Shown here: positions 21,457 to 33,916 of the stretch, one piece after another
How positions within the stretch are numbered: the stretch's first letter is position 1
Layout of the letters: each line of letters opens with the position of its first letter
Assembly: GCA_023105745.1 (NCBI GenBank)
Contig: JALGQZ010000005.1
Span: 61,432,019-61,496,018 of the forward strand
Reading direction: 5' to 3'
DNA from: Austropuccinia psidii
Lineage: Eukaryota; Basidiomycota; Pucciniomycetes; Pucciniales; Sphaerophragmiaceae
Length of the DNA: 64,000 bases
The notes under the pieces: model-generated
The model's input: only the letters and a program-made list of their open reading frames with translations
What the model was told of the DNA's origin: nothing
Database searches by the model: none
Program-made: the position numbers and the translations under genes

Positions 21457-22889
21457 TGTTCAGGCTGAGTCTATGATAAAGATGTATAATAGTATCTGAA
21501 GGCTTGAACTATGACTGTGACATGGTAAAAAATGGTAATAAAAAGGTTTGTTGCTGGTTATAAGGGTTTTAGAATGAGATAATAAGGGCTTTACTATAAT
21601 AATATAGTGGTGGTGAGTGCTGCTGAAAGCCCTGGGTGCAGTCTTACCAATTGGATTACTATAACAAGAGCTGAAATACCTAAATTTAAAGTATAAACTG
21701 ATTATTTCCAAGAGTATACCTGTTTTTGACAGCTGTACTACATAGGAAATCAAGAGGAGGATGGGGATTCCTTTTCTGGCAGTGAGGCCTCCTGTTATCC
21801 TGAAATGGGGTGAAAAGACTGCTAGACTTTTTCAAGTAGAGGAAGTAAAGATTTTTTACTCTCAAGGACAGGCTTGTGTTTTGAAGTCCTTTATAGCCTG
21901 TATTGGGCTCATATGTGTCTTTTAAACAACATCTGGGAAGTTTTTACCAATACAGGGTGAAAGGTTTCATGTGGGGACCACACTGCCTAATTCGGACATG
22001 TATGACATGTAGAATGCTGTACAGAACCTGTATGGGACCCCAGTATTGAATGAGCTATGAGGTATTGAAGTAAAAGCAAGTTTCTTTATCTGTTTGACAC
22101 CTCATAATTATGGTTATGGGATATTATCCCATGGTAAGGCTTTATTGGCCAAACTGTGGTATTTTTACCTTAAAACAGCTATAACTTTGTCAGTTTGTGA
22201 GATATCAACCTCAAAATTGGTTCAGTGTGTAGTTCTGTATTTTTTCTACACAATGGTACCTCATTTGATATGGTTATCATTCAATATGGCAAAGTTATCC
22301 CATGTACAAGATTTTTGTATATATGCGTGTTTTTAGGCAAAAAGCTGCATTGGGCTTGTTTGCTTTATGACTTTTGTTTTAGATGAGATATGGGGAAATG
22401 AACCGCACCATCAGATAGCCCTGATTGTGTGTTTTCCAAAATGCCCCCACTTTAGGTATCTCACACTAAAACTGTAGAAGTTAAATGAGATGTGACTATT
22501 TTATTCACTCTTATTTGGCCTGAATTTGGCCATAACGTCTGTAATATTGGTGCTAGATCAGTTTGGCTGGTACCATTGTATAGCCCTGTCTTAGAGATTC
22601 AATTGGAATACCCATTTTATGGGGTTAACCCTCTTACTCTGTATCTCAGATGAGAGGTGAAAATCAAGGTTTATGCTCAGCAACAACTTTGAGCAGGAAT
22701 AACTTTGTTATTCTTTTTCCTATGGTGATGAGACTTGTATATTTAGAAAGGAGTAAATTTACTCTTTCCTTTAAGATGTTTTGAGCTTATTTGGATCAGT
22801 TCTATGTTTTGGTGGTATCATGGCTATACCATTGGTTTATGGTATTTGGCTGTCATTCTTGAGCTCTGGTTTTGAGTCACAGGCTGACA
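21457..22889 (-). repeat. Solo LTR of family C (1433 bp) in E gag
   Basis: Aligns end to end with the LTRs of C (26739-28176 and 34858-36295): AGTCTATGATAAAG near the left end and GAGTCACAGGCTGACA at the right. No internal sequence is attached. E gag resumes on the other side. The flanks give CCCT on both sides (21453-21456, 22890-22893), or CCCTT/CCCTC as a 5-bp TSD with one mutation. LTR-LTR recombination is the usual origin. Confidence 0.9.
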
Positions 22890-23815
22890 CCCTCCCTGGA
22901 ATTCTGGATGAGAGCTCTTTCGCCTCAATCTCCAATTCTTGACACCAAAATTCTGAATTAACAATGTATGATGAAACATGTCCAAACTCTTTCATTCTTA
23001 AGGAATCCAACTCTTCTTCAGCTTTTGTAACTTTATTTGGGTCCCCAGGCAAAGTCAAGATTTGAGATACAAAAAAATCTCAAAAATTGAGAAGGTAATT
23101 TGGATATTTATTAGTGAGATTGGAAAGGTACGGCATGACCTATTTTGCAGCCCTTCCAATAAAAAATGAAATGGAATAGAGAATTTTCCTGCTGTCTTGA
23201 GAGATATTTTCTATTTCATTATGAAATATTATCTGGAAATACTGACTTAAGCTTCTTAATTTGAAGGGTTGAGTCCCATCAAATCATTCTGGTCCCTTCA
23301 TAGATGGAGTCTTGAAGGCCTGTGGTCTTGATTCTTCAGAATATGAAGCTGCTTGAAGATTGGCCATAATATGATTCAATTTCTGCATGATGGCTAATAA
23401 GGATGTTTCAGACTGATGAGAGACAGGCTGATTAGAATGGGCTAGACTTGGCCCTCCAGTACCTTGGGATTCCCCCACAGGAGTAAGAGCACCTTCAGTA
23501 CCATACAACTCTTCCTCTTCCACAGAACTCTCCTCCTCCTCCTTGCCATCTTCACCAGGACCTTTGAAAGTGATCCTTGATGGTTGTGGAAAACTTCCAT
23601 TTACTCCTGAAAAAGAACTTGATCTTCTTCGCCCTCTTCATTCCTTCCTGGATGGTTCCGCTCCTTCCAAATTTGGCCGTCTATCTAAGTGGGCCCTCAG
23701 TTGAGGGGCTTCTGGGGTGCCATAGATAGGGGTTATTGGATTTGAGGCAAGAACAGCTTCTGCTCTGCCAAAAGTCTTGTCTGTCCTGAGGTAGGTGATT
23801 GTTTGATAGGCATGA
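22890..23815 (-). pseudogene. Element E gag, N-terminal two thirds
   Basis: Matches B gag (about 16530-17447). Pieces are readable at 22837-23058 and 23284-23523 on the minus strand (acidic stretch, then the QSNQPVSHQSE-like linker), with stops and frameshifts between. The start corresponds to ATG near 23815, where the sequence reads like MPIKQSPTS. Not functional. Confidence 0.85.
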
Positions 23816-23953
23816 TTTCTCAGGATAAAAATAGAATAAACTTAATAATAATCAAAATTTGAAGCGGAAAACTTGAGGCAATTCAAAAGGAAATCTCCAA
23901 GGCAAAATCAAAATCAAAATAAATTTCTTGACAAAAAATCAATGGATAAACAA
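23816..23953 (-). other. Element E leader, gag-proximal part
   Basis: A-rich leader like that of B. Its last bases, aacaa (23949-23953), are the left TSD of D and are repeated at 43049-43053, where the leader continues. Confidence 0.8.
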
Positions 23954-25846
23954 TGTAAGATGTGTCTATGAAAGTGTTAATAATATTACTATTAATAAAC
24001 AGTACTATGACTGTTCTTATGGAATATAAGAATAAAAAATTATTATAACCACAATTAAATAATGAAAGAACTATTTCTTTTACGTGTTATACACTACTAG
24101 TGATTATAACAGTAAGCAGTAATTGTCTACAAAAGTCAATTACAAGAAGAATTGAATAATAAAAACTTCTTTTATGAAAATAATAAAATTATTTTAATAT
24201 ATAATTATCTTTTACAGGAATAATTATAAAGATAATTCTTGAAGAAAACTATTACTAGAGAAAAACTTTAAGAATTGAGATAAATTACTCACTATTAATT
24301 CAATGAACCTTTTAGATGACAATAGTAGAGAAATCTGATGTGGAATTGTGGATTTAATGGTTCAAAATTTATTGATAACAGTAATAGAACAAATTACAGT
24401 TGATTTCTATGATTTCTTGTCTTTCTGATTGATTTCTGAAAGAATAAAACACTTAAGAAATAGTTTAACTAATACTTACTTGTTTGGTAATAAAGGTATA
24501 ATATAGTAATTTGATTATTTGGAAAAAAACCGCAAGAGGAGGCCTCTTTTAAGTCTAAGACAGCTCACAGAGGCATGCCTTGGAGAAAACTGAGATCCAA
24601 GTGAGTTAGAAAACAATAAACCCTTTTTGATTATTGATGGCATCATTTCTTGTCACATAACATTATCATAATTACTTAATTGAGGCTTTTATGTGACTAC
24701 CAACCAATTTATGGTCAAGAATAAAAGGAGTAACAACTGTAAATCTCATTTTATTCAAAAATAATCATTTATCTCTCAAATTGATCAATGTTATTAAAAA
24801 TTGCATCACAGAATGTATTTTCTGTAAATTTTTAAAGATTCTGTGTTTCATGTGAAATTATCAAAAATGGACTGTAAGTAAAGATTTTAATTTTAAATAT
24901 AAAAGTATAATTATTTTTGGTTTTTATATGTATTTCACAGTCCTTAATTGGTCCTGAACGTTTCAGAAAGATTAATTAATAATTGTATTTTTAATTATTT
25001 TTTGAAGTTTTTAACTCAATTCTACATAGAATTGCAAATAGCAGTTTATGGCTGGTTGCTATGAGGTAAATCAATGGAAAAGAGTCCAAAAAGGGTTTGA
25101 ATAACGGTAAGTAATTAATAATTGACATGGTTACAGGAGTCTAAGTTGTTCTTTGCCTCTTGGGAATGTCAAAATAGCAGGTTATTAGCTATTTCCTCAT
25201 ATTTTACTGTAATTGTAACATGGTAACCAAGTTCCCAAAATGTTTGAGTGTACTAATTGGGCCAAGATCAGCCATGGATCCAAGCTTTGGAGCTGTCCAT
25301 GCCTCAGAAGTGGGCTACCCTGGCTCTCTTTGATGTCTTTTGTCCCCCTTGCCTATTTTTTACATCAAAATAGAATTTTAAGCTTAAAGTGAGATATCCA
25401 TTATGGGTGTACCAAAGGTTCATGTAAAAATACCATAATATTAAGTTCTCAAAACATGCATAACACTATTCTTAGTGTGTATGTAACATGGGAATTCTCA
25501 CAATCCCATTATTTTGGCGTGAAGTAGAGAAAAACAAAAATCTTCAAGGATCATTTATGTGGTATTGATGATTTGGCATTGAAGTATTTTCCATATTACC
25601 ACCTCAAAGAGTTCATTTGAGCTTATTCACTCTATGGAGCTACCCAGGCCAATTTTTGTGTAGAATTCAAATCTGGTCTTAAATCCATGGATTTACTTAC
25701 TCAATAACAAGTTATTCATTTTTTCTGCAATCAAAAATGATGAATTTTGAATATATGCATGACTTATTGGTTATGCATAGTTCAGAATTCATTTTCAAGA
25801 TACTTGTGGCCTATTTGGGTATGTAAAATATACCTCAAGGCTCACA
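23954..25846 (-). repeat. Element D 3' LTR (1893 bp)
   Basis: Sense orientation starts TGTGAGCCTTGAGG and ends CACATCTTACA. Compared with the 5' LTR it has about 700 extra bp, roughly 24858-25555, in the middle. Confidence 0.92.
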
Positions 25847-26738
25847 TTCCCTCTGACCAAAAAATAAAGTTGTACTACAATCTTATCAATTGTATAAAGA
25901 ATAAAAAGACCCCAAAGGGGGTTGATGTCCACTTTCCAACCTCTTTTCATTACTAAGATCAAGTAATTAAAAGCACACTTATAAACATATCCAGGTTTGT
26001 GGCCTTCTTTCATGTCTGAATCTTCTTAAGAGTTTATCTGGTTGAGATATTTCTGATTCTGCCAGTCATTCATCTTCATGTATTGGATTTCTTTATCTGA
26101 CAAGATATTCTCTTTGATTTTTATCCCTAAGTCTCCTTTCTTTAATTACTTTCTTTATCTTTTTGTCCTCATCCTGTTCCACAGGTGGTACAGTCAAAGG
26201 AGTTGGGTTCCTTGAAGGAAACAATTCTTTGTCAGTTGGTTGATAAGGTTTTATCCGCCTGACTGGAAAGGTGGGGTGTTTCTTTTCCAATTCACCACTC
26301 CATTCCACATGAACTGCATTGTTTCCGTGTAAGGCAACAATAACAAAAGGCCCTACATAAGAATCTATGAGATGCTTTGGGCCTTTGATATTATTAAAAT
26401 TCAAGGTTGAAACTAGAACTAAGTCCCCTACTTTGAAGTCTGGTACTTTGTGACTCTTGTCCCACTTCTGTTTTTCATAGTCAAAAGTGTCATTCATACT
26501 TTGTTTTGCATGATATTTCACTTTATCAAGAATTACTTTGAAGCTGGAAGCAGTAGGATGAATGTCAATCAAGTTGTTCCCCAGTGTATCTGCTTGGAGT
26601 CTTGGATTCCATCCTTTCTCTAACATAGCAGGAGTTTGACCTGTGGAAGAATGGACTGATGTCTTATAGGCCAGTTCTAATGCAGGTATAAGAGTGCACA
26701 ATTCATGGGTAAAGCCATCTGAGTCCTTGAATTCTAAC
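25847..26738 (-). pseudogene. Element D 3' end: polypurine tract, chromodomain, integrase C-terminus
   Basis: The sense strand next to the LTR reads TTTTTTGGTCAGAGGGAA (25847-25864), a polypurine tract. The frame 26093-26701 gives the end of the integrase core and the barrel ([19 protein letters not shown]). The chromodomain follows but is stopped by TAA just after REYLVR and by TGA a few codons later. Upstream the frame is cut by C at 26738 (TSD ctaac, 26734-26738). Confidence 0.87.
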
Positions 26739-28176
26739 TGTCAGGATGAGTCTATGATAAAGGTGTATATAAGTATTTACAGGCTTGAACTTTGACTGTG
26801 ACATGGTAAAAGTAGCTTTAAAAGATAATAAAGTTGATAATAAATGATTAAATTAAGATACTAAGGGATTTACTATAGAGATATAGTGGTGGTGAGTGCT
26901 GTTGAAAGCCCTGGGTGCAGCTTTACCTGTTGAGTTACAATAATAAAGACTACAATACTCTTAATTTAAGAGTATACCTGATTATTAACCAAGATTAAAA
27001 CTGTTTTTGACAGTGTACTATGTAGGTTATTCAAGAGCAGGATGAGGAAACAATTCTGGCTGTGAAAAGCCTCCTTTTTATCCTGAAATGGGGTGGAAAG
27101 GGTGCTAGGCCTTTCCACGTAGAGGAAGTGAAGATTTTTTCACTTTCTAGTACTGGCTTGTGGTTGGCAAACAGGCTTTATAACCTGTATTGGGCTCAGA
27201 TGTGGTTTTGAAACCACATCTGGGCGGTTTTCACCAATACAGGGTGAAAAATTTCATCTGGGGACCTCACAGCCTGATTCTGACGTGTATGACACGTAGA
27301 ATGCTGTAAAGAAACTGTATGGGACCCCAGTATCGACTGACATATGAGGTATTGAAGTAAAAACATGCTTCTTTGTCTATTTGACACCTCATATTCATGA
27401 TTATGGGATATTATCCCATGGTAAGGCTGTATATGACAGCAGGTGGGATTTTGACCTTAAACAAGCCATACCTCTGTCAGTTTTTGAGATATCATGCTCA
27501 TAGTTGGTTCATTGGATAGCCCTGTATGAGCTCTACACAATGGTACACAATTTGGTATGGTTATCATTAAATATGGCAAAGGTATCCCATGTACAAGGTT
27601 TTTGTACCTAGGCGTGGTTTGGGCAAAAAGCTGTATTGAGCTTGTTTGCCTCATAACTTCTGTTATAGTTGAGATATGAAGAAGTGGATTGCACAATCTG
27701 ATAGCTCTGATTGTTCCCTTTCCAAAGATACCCCACTTCAGGTATCCCACACTAAAACTGTAGAAGTTAGATGAGAGGTGAATCTTTTGTTCACCCTTAT
27801 TTGGCCTGAAATTGACCATAACTCCAGTAATATTGGTGCTAGCTCAGTTTGGCTGGTACCATTGGATAGCCCTGGCTTAGAGCTTTGTTTTGAATACCCA
27901 TCTGATGGGGCTAAGCCTCTCCTTCTAGATTTTAGATGAGAGGTGAAAATTAAGGTTTATGCTCAGCAATAACTTTGAGCAGGAATAACTTTGTTATTTC
28001 TTGTCCTATGGTGATGGGACTTATATTTTCAGAAAAAGGTGAGTTTCCTCCCTCCTTTGATACCTTTTGAGCTAATTTGGCTCAACTCCATGTTTTGGTG
28101 GTATCTTGGCTATACCATTGGTTTATGGTATTTTGGCTGTCATGCTTGTGCTCTGGTTTTGAGTCACAGGCTGACA
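26739..28176 (-). repeat. Element C 3' LTR
   Basis: Sense orientation TGTCAGCCTGTGACTC ... CATCCTGACA. Same length as the 5' LTR, so no indel balance has accumulated. Confidence 0.95.
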
Positions 28177-28200
28177 TACCCTCCCTCTAAAAAAGGCTCA
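28177..28200 (-). other. Polypurine tract of element C
   Basis: Sense strand GCCTTTTTTAGAGGGAGGGTA directly before the 3' LTR: a T-run followed by purines, the same layout as in A and D. Confidence 0.75.
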
Positions 28201-29321
28201 TCATTGATGAGACTGTTCAGTCCTCCTAGAGGCTCTGAATCTCCTTAAATGAAGGTTCCCATCTGGTATGGCATCCTCTGCCAACCATTTGTCTTTATCT
28301 GCTGTCTGGTTCTTGAATCTGACTAGGTATTGTCTTTGATCCTTCCCATTGAGCCTGATCTTCCTGGCCCTGATGATCTTACTCACAGGTCCAGGGGAGT
28401 CCTCCACTTCCACTATCTCTTGTGGTGTGGGGTTTCTTTCTCCTGGAGTGGAATTTATCCTCCTCTGACTGGAAGTATGGTTTGACCAAACTTACTGGAA
28501 AGACTGGACGTTTCCTGAAAAACTCCTCAGTAGGTTTGACTTCCACTGCATTTTGTTCCTATCAACTTAATGATAGTAAAAGGTCCTACAAATGAGTCCC
28601 TCATTTTTTTAGGTCCTTTGAGATTGTTGAAGTTCAGTGTGGACACTAACACCTGGTCCCCTTCCTTGAAGTCAGGTTCCATATGTGATTTGTCCCACCT
28701 CTGCTTATTGTATTCTTTTGCCTCAGCTTTGCATTTGGCAGCTGTATCACAGGCCCTCTTCCATATATCATGGAAGTCTTTGGCTTTGGGGTGGATAGTC
28801 AGGAGATTTTTCTTCAAATTATCCACAGGCAATAGGAGGTTCCACCCTTTCTCCACCAGTGCAGGTGTTTTACCTGTGGTGGAGTGCTGGCTTGTATTAT
28901 AAGCCAGTTGGACTGCTGGTAAGAGGGTAACCCAATAATGGGTGTATCCCTCATGGTCCTTGTATTCCATGCCATATGCACAGAATCTTCTGAGGATGTC
29001 CTCCATTGTTTGGATCATCCTTTCAGCTAGGCCATCTGTTTGTGGATGGTAAGCTTTGGAAAAAGCAAGTTTAGTACCAAGCATGTCATATAAGTTAGTC
29101 CAAAATTCAGATGTGAATTTTGGGTCCCTATCACTAATGATGATCTTAGGGACTCCACAGGTAGATATGATGTTATTCCAAAACAACAGAGCAGTATCCA
29201 TGGCTGTGTCTTCTTTATGGCATGGTAGACACCTCATGCCCTTGCTGAACCTATCAACTATGATCAAACAGGCATTATAGTTTTCTTTGCCTCCTGGGAC
29301 AAGTCCCACTTGGGCCACCAA
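28201..29321 (-). pseudogene. Element C integrase core and chromodomain
   Basis: The frame 29321-28527 holds most of the rve core ([13 protein letters not shown], then [11 protein letters not shown] with the catalytic Glu) and the barrel [19 protein letters not shown]. Near 28560 a small indel breaks the frame. A separate frame 28413-28201 encodes the chromodomain (RQYLVRFKNQTADKDKWLAEDAI). At about 29305 a deletion of roughly 130 bp has removed the HHCC cysteines and the first catalytic Asp and joined the ends out of frame, so this integrase cannot be active. Confidence 0.87.
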
Positions 29322-30325
29322 GCTGTGCTTGCTACCCTCTCTTTGGTCCTGTCTTCACTCATGTGTCCCATATAGGGGCAGTCATGGCATTCTTGTAGGA
29401 TCAATGAGATGTGGTCTCTGTCTACTACTGTGAGTGCACTTGTGTGCTTTTCTCTGTGGTAGAGCAGGCCATCTATAAGAAAAAACTTATTGTCCTTATA
29501 GGCCCTCAACCAGGGTTCTTCCAGCTGGGTTTCCAGTTCTGGACTCCTGTACTTTTGTTGAAGGAGCTGTAGTAGTATGCCACACTGTTTGTGTTTGGCA
29601 TAAGACTTCAGTACTGCACTGAAAAATTCATTGTGCAGTTCAGAGGAACTTATTCCCAATATTGGAGTTTCTGTCTCCTCTGAATCAGTGTTTCCACTGT
29701 CAAGGGTACCACTTTCTGGTGCCCATTCAGATAATCTGAAGTTTTTCCTCCTATCTATTTCCATGAAATGGATAGGAATTTTTGCTGTAATTTCTGGGTC
29801 ATAAGCTGGATTGCTTTTAACATTGTCCAGTGGCCATCTGCTGAGGCCATCTGCATTGGTATGGCTTTTAACTTCCTTGTATATGATGGTCATGTTCCCT
29901 CTATACTCCTGGATGGCTATTTGCCATCTCAGCATATGTCTATTTGTAGTCTTTGTGTTTAGTAAAGACTTCAAGGCTGTGCAGTCTGTTCAGACTTCAA
30001 AAACTGCACCCTCCAAATAATAATGGAGTTTTTCTAGGGCCCAGACTAGACATAGACATTCAGTCTGGGTGGCCCCATACCTGGCTTCTGAATCTTTCAG
30101 CTGCCTTGAGATGTAGAAAATTACTCCTTCTCTTGGTTCACCATCCACAATTTTTCTTTTGTGAAGGGCTGCTCCTAGGCCTTGACTGCATGCTGCATCT
30201 ATATATAGCTTGAATGGTAGTTCAAAGTCAGGTAAGATGAGCACAGGTGCATTAGTGAGTTCATATTTGATCCTCTCATATGCATCCCTCCTTTCCTTGG
30301 TTATTTCAAAAACTACATCCTTTGA
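29264..30325 (-). pseudogene. Element C RNase H and integrase zinc domain
   Basis: Continues the gag-pol frame after a TGA at 30326. The RNase H start (LYIDAACSQGLGAALH) is intact. A second TGA at 29990-29992 interrupts it after GAVFEV, in front of the TDC motif. The same frame then continues to 29264 through the integrase N-terminal HH (HECHD...[12 protein letters not shown]). Confidence 0.87.
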
Positions 30326-33300
30326 TCATAACTTGTATAAACTACTAGTTATGTGTGCAAAATGTTTGATATGGTTTCTATAGTAGCTAGCAAACCCAAG
30401 GAAGGATTTCATCTCATTGATTCTTTTTGGTACTGGTTTTTGCAGTAATGCTGCTACTTTATTCTGGTCAATTGCCAGACTAAGACCTGAGACTTTATGT
30501 CCTAGAGCCAGTAGCTCTTGTTGGCCAAAATTACACTTTTTTAGTGAAATTTTCAGATTGATGGGTGTACATTTACTTAGCACTCTGTCTATGTATTGTA
30601 CATGGTCTTCCCATGTCTCTGAGTATATAATGATATCATCAATATATACTACCATCCAGCCTTCCATGATTTCTTCTTGAAATATGGTGTCCATCATCCT
30701 TTGGAAGTGGGCTGGTGCATTCTTGATGCCAAATGGCATTCTGGTGTACTCATATATGCCCATATGGCATATTATTCTGAGTAATTTCATGGAGTTTTGT
30801 TTAACTCCATTTTGGTGGAAGCCTTTCATACAATCCATCTTGGTTATGTATTTGGCTTTGGCTAGCTTATCCAAGGCATGAGGTATCCTTGGTATAGGGT
30901 ACCTGTCTGCTTTTGTGTAGTTGTTCAGGACTCTGAAGTCTCCACACAATCTAGACTTGTCATCATGCCAGGTGATAAGGACAGGAGTGGTGATTTCCAC
31001 TATTTCATTGTGTCCAATCTTCCTGATAACATCCATGTCCAGGAGTTCATTGATATGTTTCTCAATTTCCTTCCTGGTTTCCAGGCTTGCTGGATAAGGA
31101 GGTCTCCTCAGCATGGGTGGATAAGGCCTCTCCACATCCAGATATAGGTCTATATCATGGCCTTTGATCTTGCCTAATGGTTCTTCACCAATGGCAAATG
31201 CTGGTCTGGTCTTTCTCAGCATCTTCAGTAAACTTAGTTTTTGTTTACTGGTGAGGATAGTGCTGAACTGTCCCTCTCTGAATTCCTTCAGAAGTTCTTC
31301 TAGTGGATCTTGAGAAGATATCTGGTATATTTCAAGTGAAAATTTCTTTTCCTTGTTAGTACCAATGGTTATGTGCCTATTTTTACTGTTGTAAATGTCT
31401 ATGCCATACATCCTCTGGTAATCTGTTCCCAGTAAAAACCCTTGGATGTGGGAATCATTAAGCACTACAAACTCTGGGTTGAGTCTGATATTGCCCTTCC
31501 TGTGGGGTATAATTATCTCTTTGATAATTGTGCCAATGGAATTCATCTTCCCTGATGCACTTTTAAAGTTTTTTGCCTTAGTGGGCAAGAGCTGTTTTTC
31601 CCAGTTTGGGAAGTGGGTATCCAGATAATTTCTGGCCACTATGGAGCAATGTGCTCCACTATCAATGATCAGTGGATGCTGAGCATTGTCAATGCAAACA
31701 GTCATTTTTGTGGCTGTCCCATGTATATATGCCATTCCTTTGGTTGGTGTAATCAGGAATGTTTGTGCATCTTGTGTGTGTTTGCACAAGTTATTGTTAG
31801 GAGTGTCCTGTGGCATGCCTGCTTCCAACTGTATGTCCTGGATTTCTAGTGGGGTTTCCTCTTGGTATTCCACTAGAAATTCCTCTCTTGGGTCTGGATC
31901 ATCCTGAGATGATTCTCTGATGGCATCACCCATGGAGTCTGAATCAGAATCCTCTGTTGGAGGTTCTTCCTCAGGGACTTTCTCTATGGCATAGACTTTT
32001 TTCTTTGCCTTTGGACAGTTGTTGGCATAGTGGTCTGTTGAACCACAATTATGGCAAGAATTCTTCTTGTTAGCCACTTCTTCCACTCTTTCTCTGGGTT
32101 TGTCTTTAAACTCTACCCCAAAAGGTTGTTTCTCTTTGAAACTACTGCTCTTATATGGGGTGAATTTCCCTATATTAGTCCTTTTCCTTATGTCTTGTAA
32201 GGTGTTGGCAATGACATCTAGAGTGCAATTCTGGTTGCATCTGCATTTTACTGCATGCTCTAGCTCTCCTGGCAGTTGTGTCAGAAGTTTGTGATTCCTC
32301 ATTTGAATGTTCATCTTAGGATCAATGGCTTTAAGTCTTTTGGACTGTCTAAGACACCACTCATATGGATCTTTGTCCACAGAGTATTTGTCATTTTCAA
32401 ATGACATGGTCTTTTGCCATATCCAAGTTCCATTACTGTACTTTTGGATGATTTGACTCTTCCACCATGGCCAGTTTCTTCTGCCATGGATTTCTTTCAT
32501 TTCTGTGTACCATATACTAGCATGACCCTTAAATACAGTATTCAATCTAGCAGTGATCCAGTAGTCTGGTATGCTTGGTACATCAATGAAGAGTCCATCA
32601 ATATAATCTATGAGTTCCATATGATCATATTCTCCTGATCCAGAGAATTTGGGCCAGCTTGAGACCTCAGGAAGCTGTTTCAAGGCTTCCTTCTCTGAAT
32701 AAGACATGCCATCTCCATCCTGGTATTGTGATGGAGATCTTGCCTTATTCAACAACATGGCATCTAGTTTGATGTCATCTGGTCGATATGGATTCTTCAT
32801 AGCTTGGCCTTGTGGTTGGGGCTTCAAGCTATGGTAGGCATTAAACAATTTGTTAATTTCCTGATCCAGACACTCCCTGTCCCTTGTGCTGTGGTGTTGT
32901 TCTTCAGAGACTTGGTTCAGTCTTCTGTTGAATTCTTCCGAGGCTTTTCTCAGTTGAGCATATCCTTCTTGAAGATTCTTGACTATCTGTTCCAAGCAGG
33001 CTTGAGTTTGTCTCATCCTCTCTTGGCCAGCTTTAATTTCTGCAAACTGCTTTGCAGATTGTTCAGCATATTGGGACATTTGTAACCACAGTGTATCACT
33101 GTTGATGTTACTCTCAGATGTGACAATGTTATTTTAAGTTTGAGTGGGGGTAATGTTTCTATTACTAGGACTACTGATTCTAGAGTGGTTTAAAACTACT
33201 TCTGGTTCTTGTGTACCTCTTTCACCAAATTTAACAGCTTCTGGATCATGGGGTCTGACTCTTTCCTCCTCTGGTTGAAGGAGGTTTTGTTCTTGCCCTT

Positions 33301-33916
33301 GTTTCCTTGTCTTCTCCTGGAAACTTCCTGGTATTGTGAAGAATGGTGACTCTTGGCCACTGATCTGCTGGTTTCTGATTGGTGTGAAGCCACTGGAGAG
33401 CTGATTTGGCCTGCTCCTTGTGAACCTGAAGGAATCTGAGTAGGCCCTGTCTGGGTCAACTGTTCTTCTATAGCTAGGATAGTGGCTTGATTCTCCCTTA
33501 TCCTCTGTGCCCTTGCCTCCAGGAGTCTGTTCTGTCTGGTAGGATTCCAACCCTTGGTCCTTTCCATAAGGTCTTTGAAGTCTATCTCTTTGAGACAGAT
33601 CTTCTGGCAACTTGATCCCAGTTCTGCCCAGTGAGTTGCTAGGTTGAACCTCTTGTTGTCCATGCTCCATTGAAATAAATCTTTGAGGAGTTGGTGGATC
33701 TGAAGAACTTGATCTATATCTTTCCAGTCCTCTGGCTCTATGTTTCTGTTGAATTGGAGTGTGAATGGCAAGGTTGATATTATCTCCCTCATTGTTTTGC
33801 CATCCACCACTGTGTCCAAGGTGTCCTCTTTCAGGTCTTCTGGTTCTGGAAAATCCTTCTCTGTCCTCTGGCTGGTTCCTTTGGAAGCCAAGATCTCTGA
33901 GGTATACAGGGGACAT
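30326..33916 (-). CDS. Element C Gag-protease-RT
   Basis: 917 codons from 33079 to a TGA at 30326, and the same frame is open upstream to ATG 33916 except for one TAA at 33134-33136. N-terminal coiled coil (about residues 1-75 from 33079), Gag/capsid (about 150-310), CCHC knuckle CHNCGSTDHYANNC, acidic linker, retropepsin DSGA, RT with YIDD (VVYIDDIIIYSETW). The likely true Gag start is ATG 33916, which lies inside a candidate intron. The 260-codon N-terminal stretch from it (33916-33134) is polar, proline/serine/glutamine-rich and probably disordered, and overlaps the accessory ORF in another frame. Confidence 0.9.

Noticed and set aside
31446..33085. Plus-strand ORFs of 60-93 codons within element C
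   Set aside because: All lie antisense to gag-pol and have no recognisable features.
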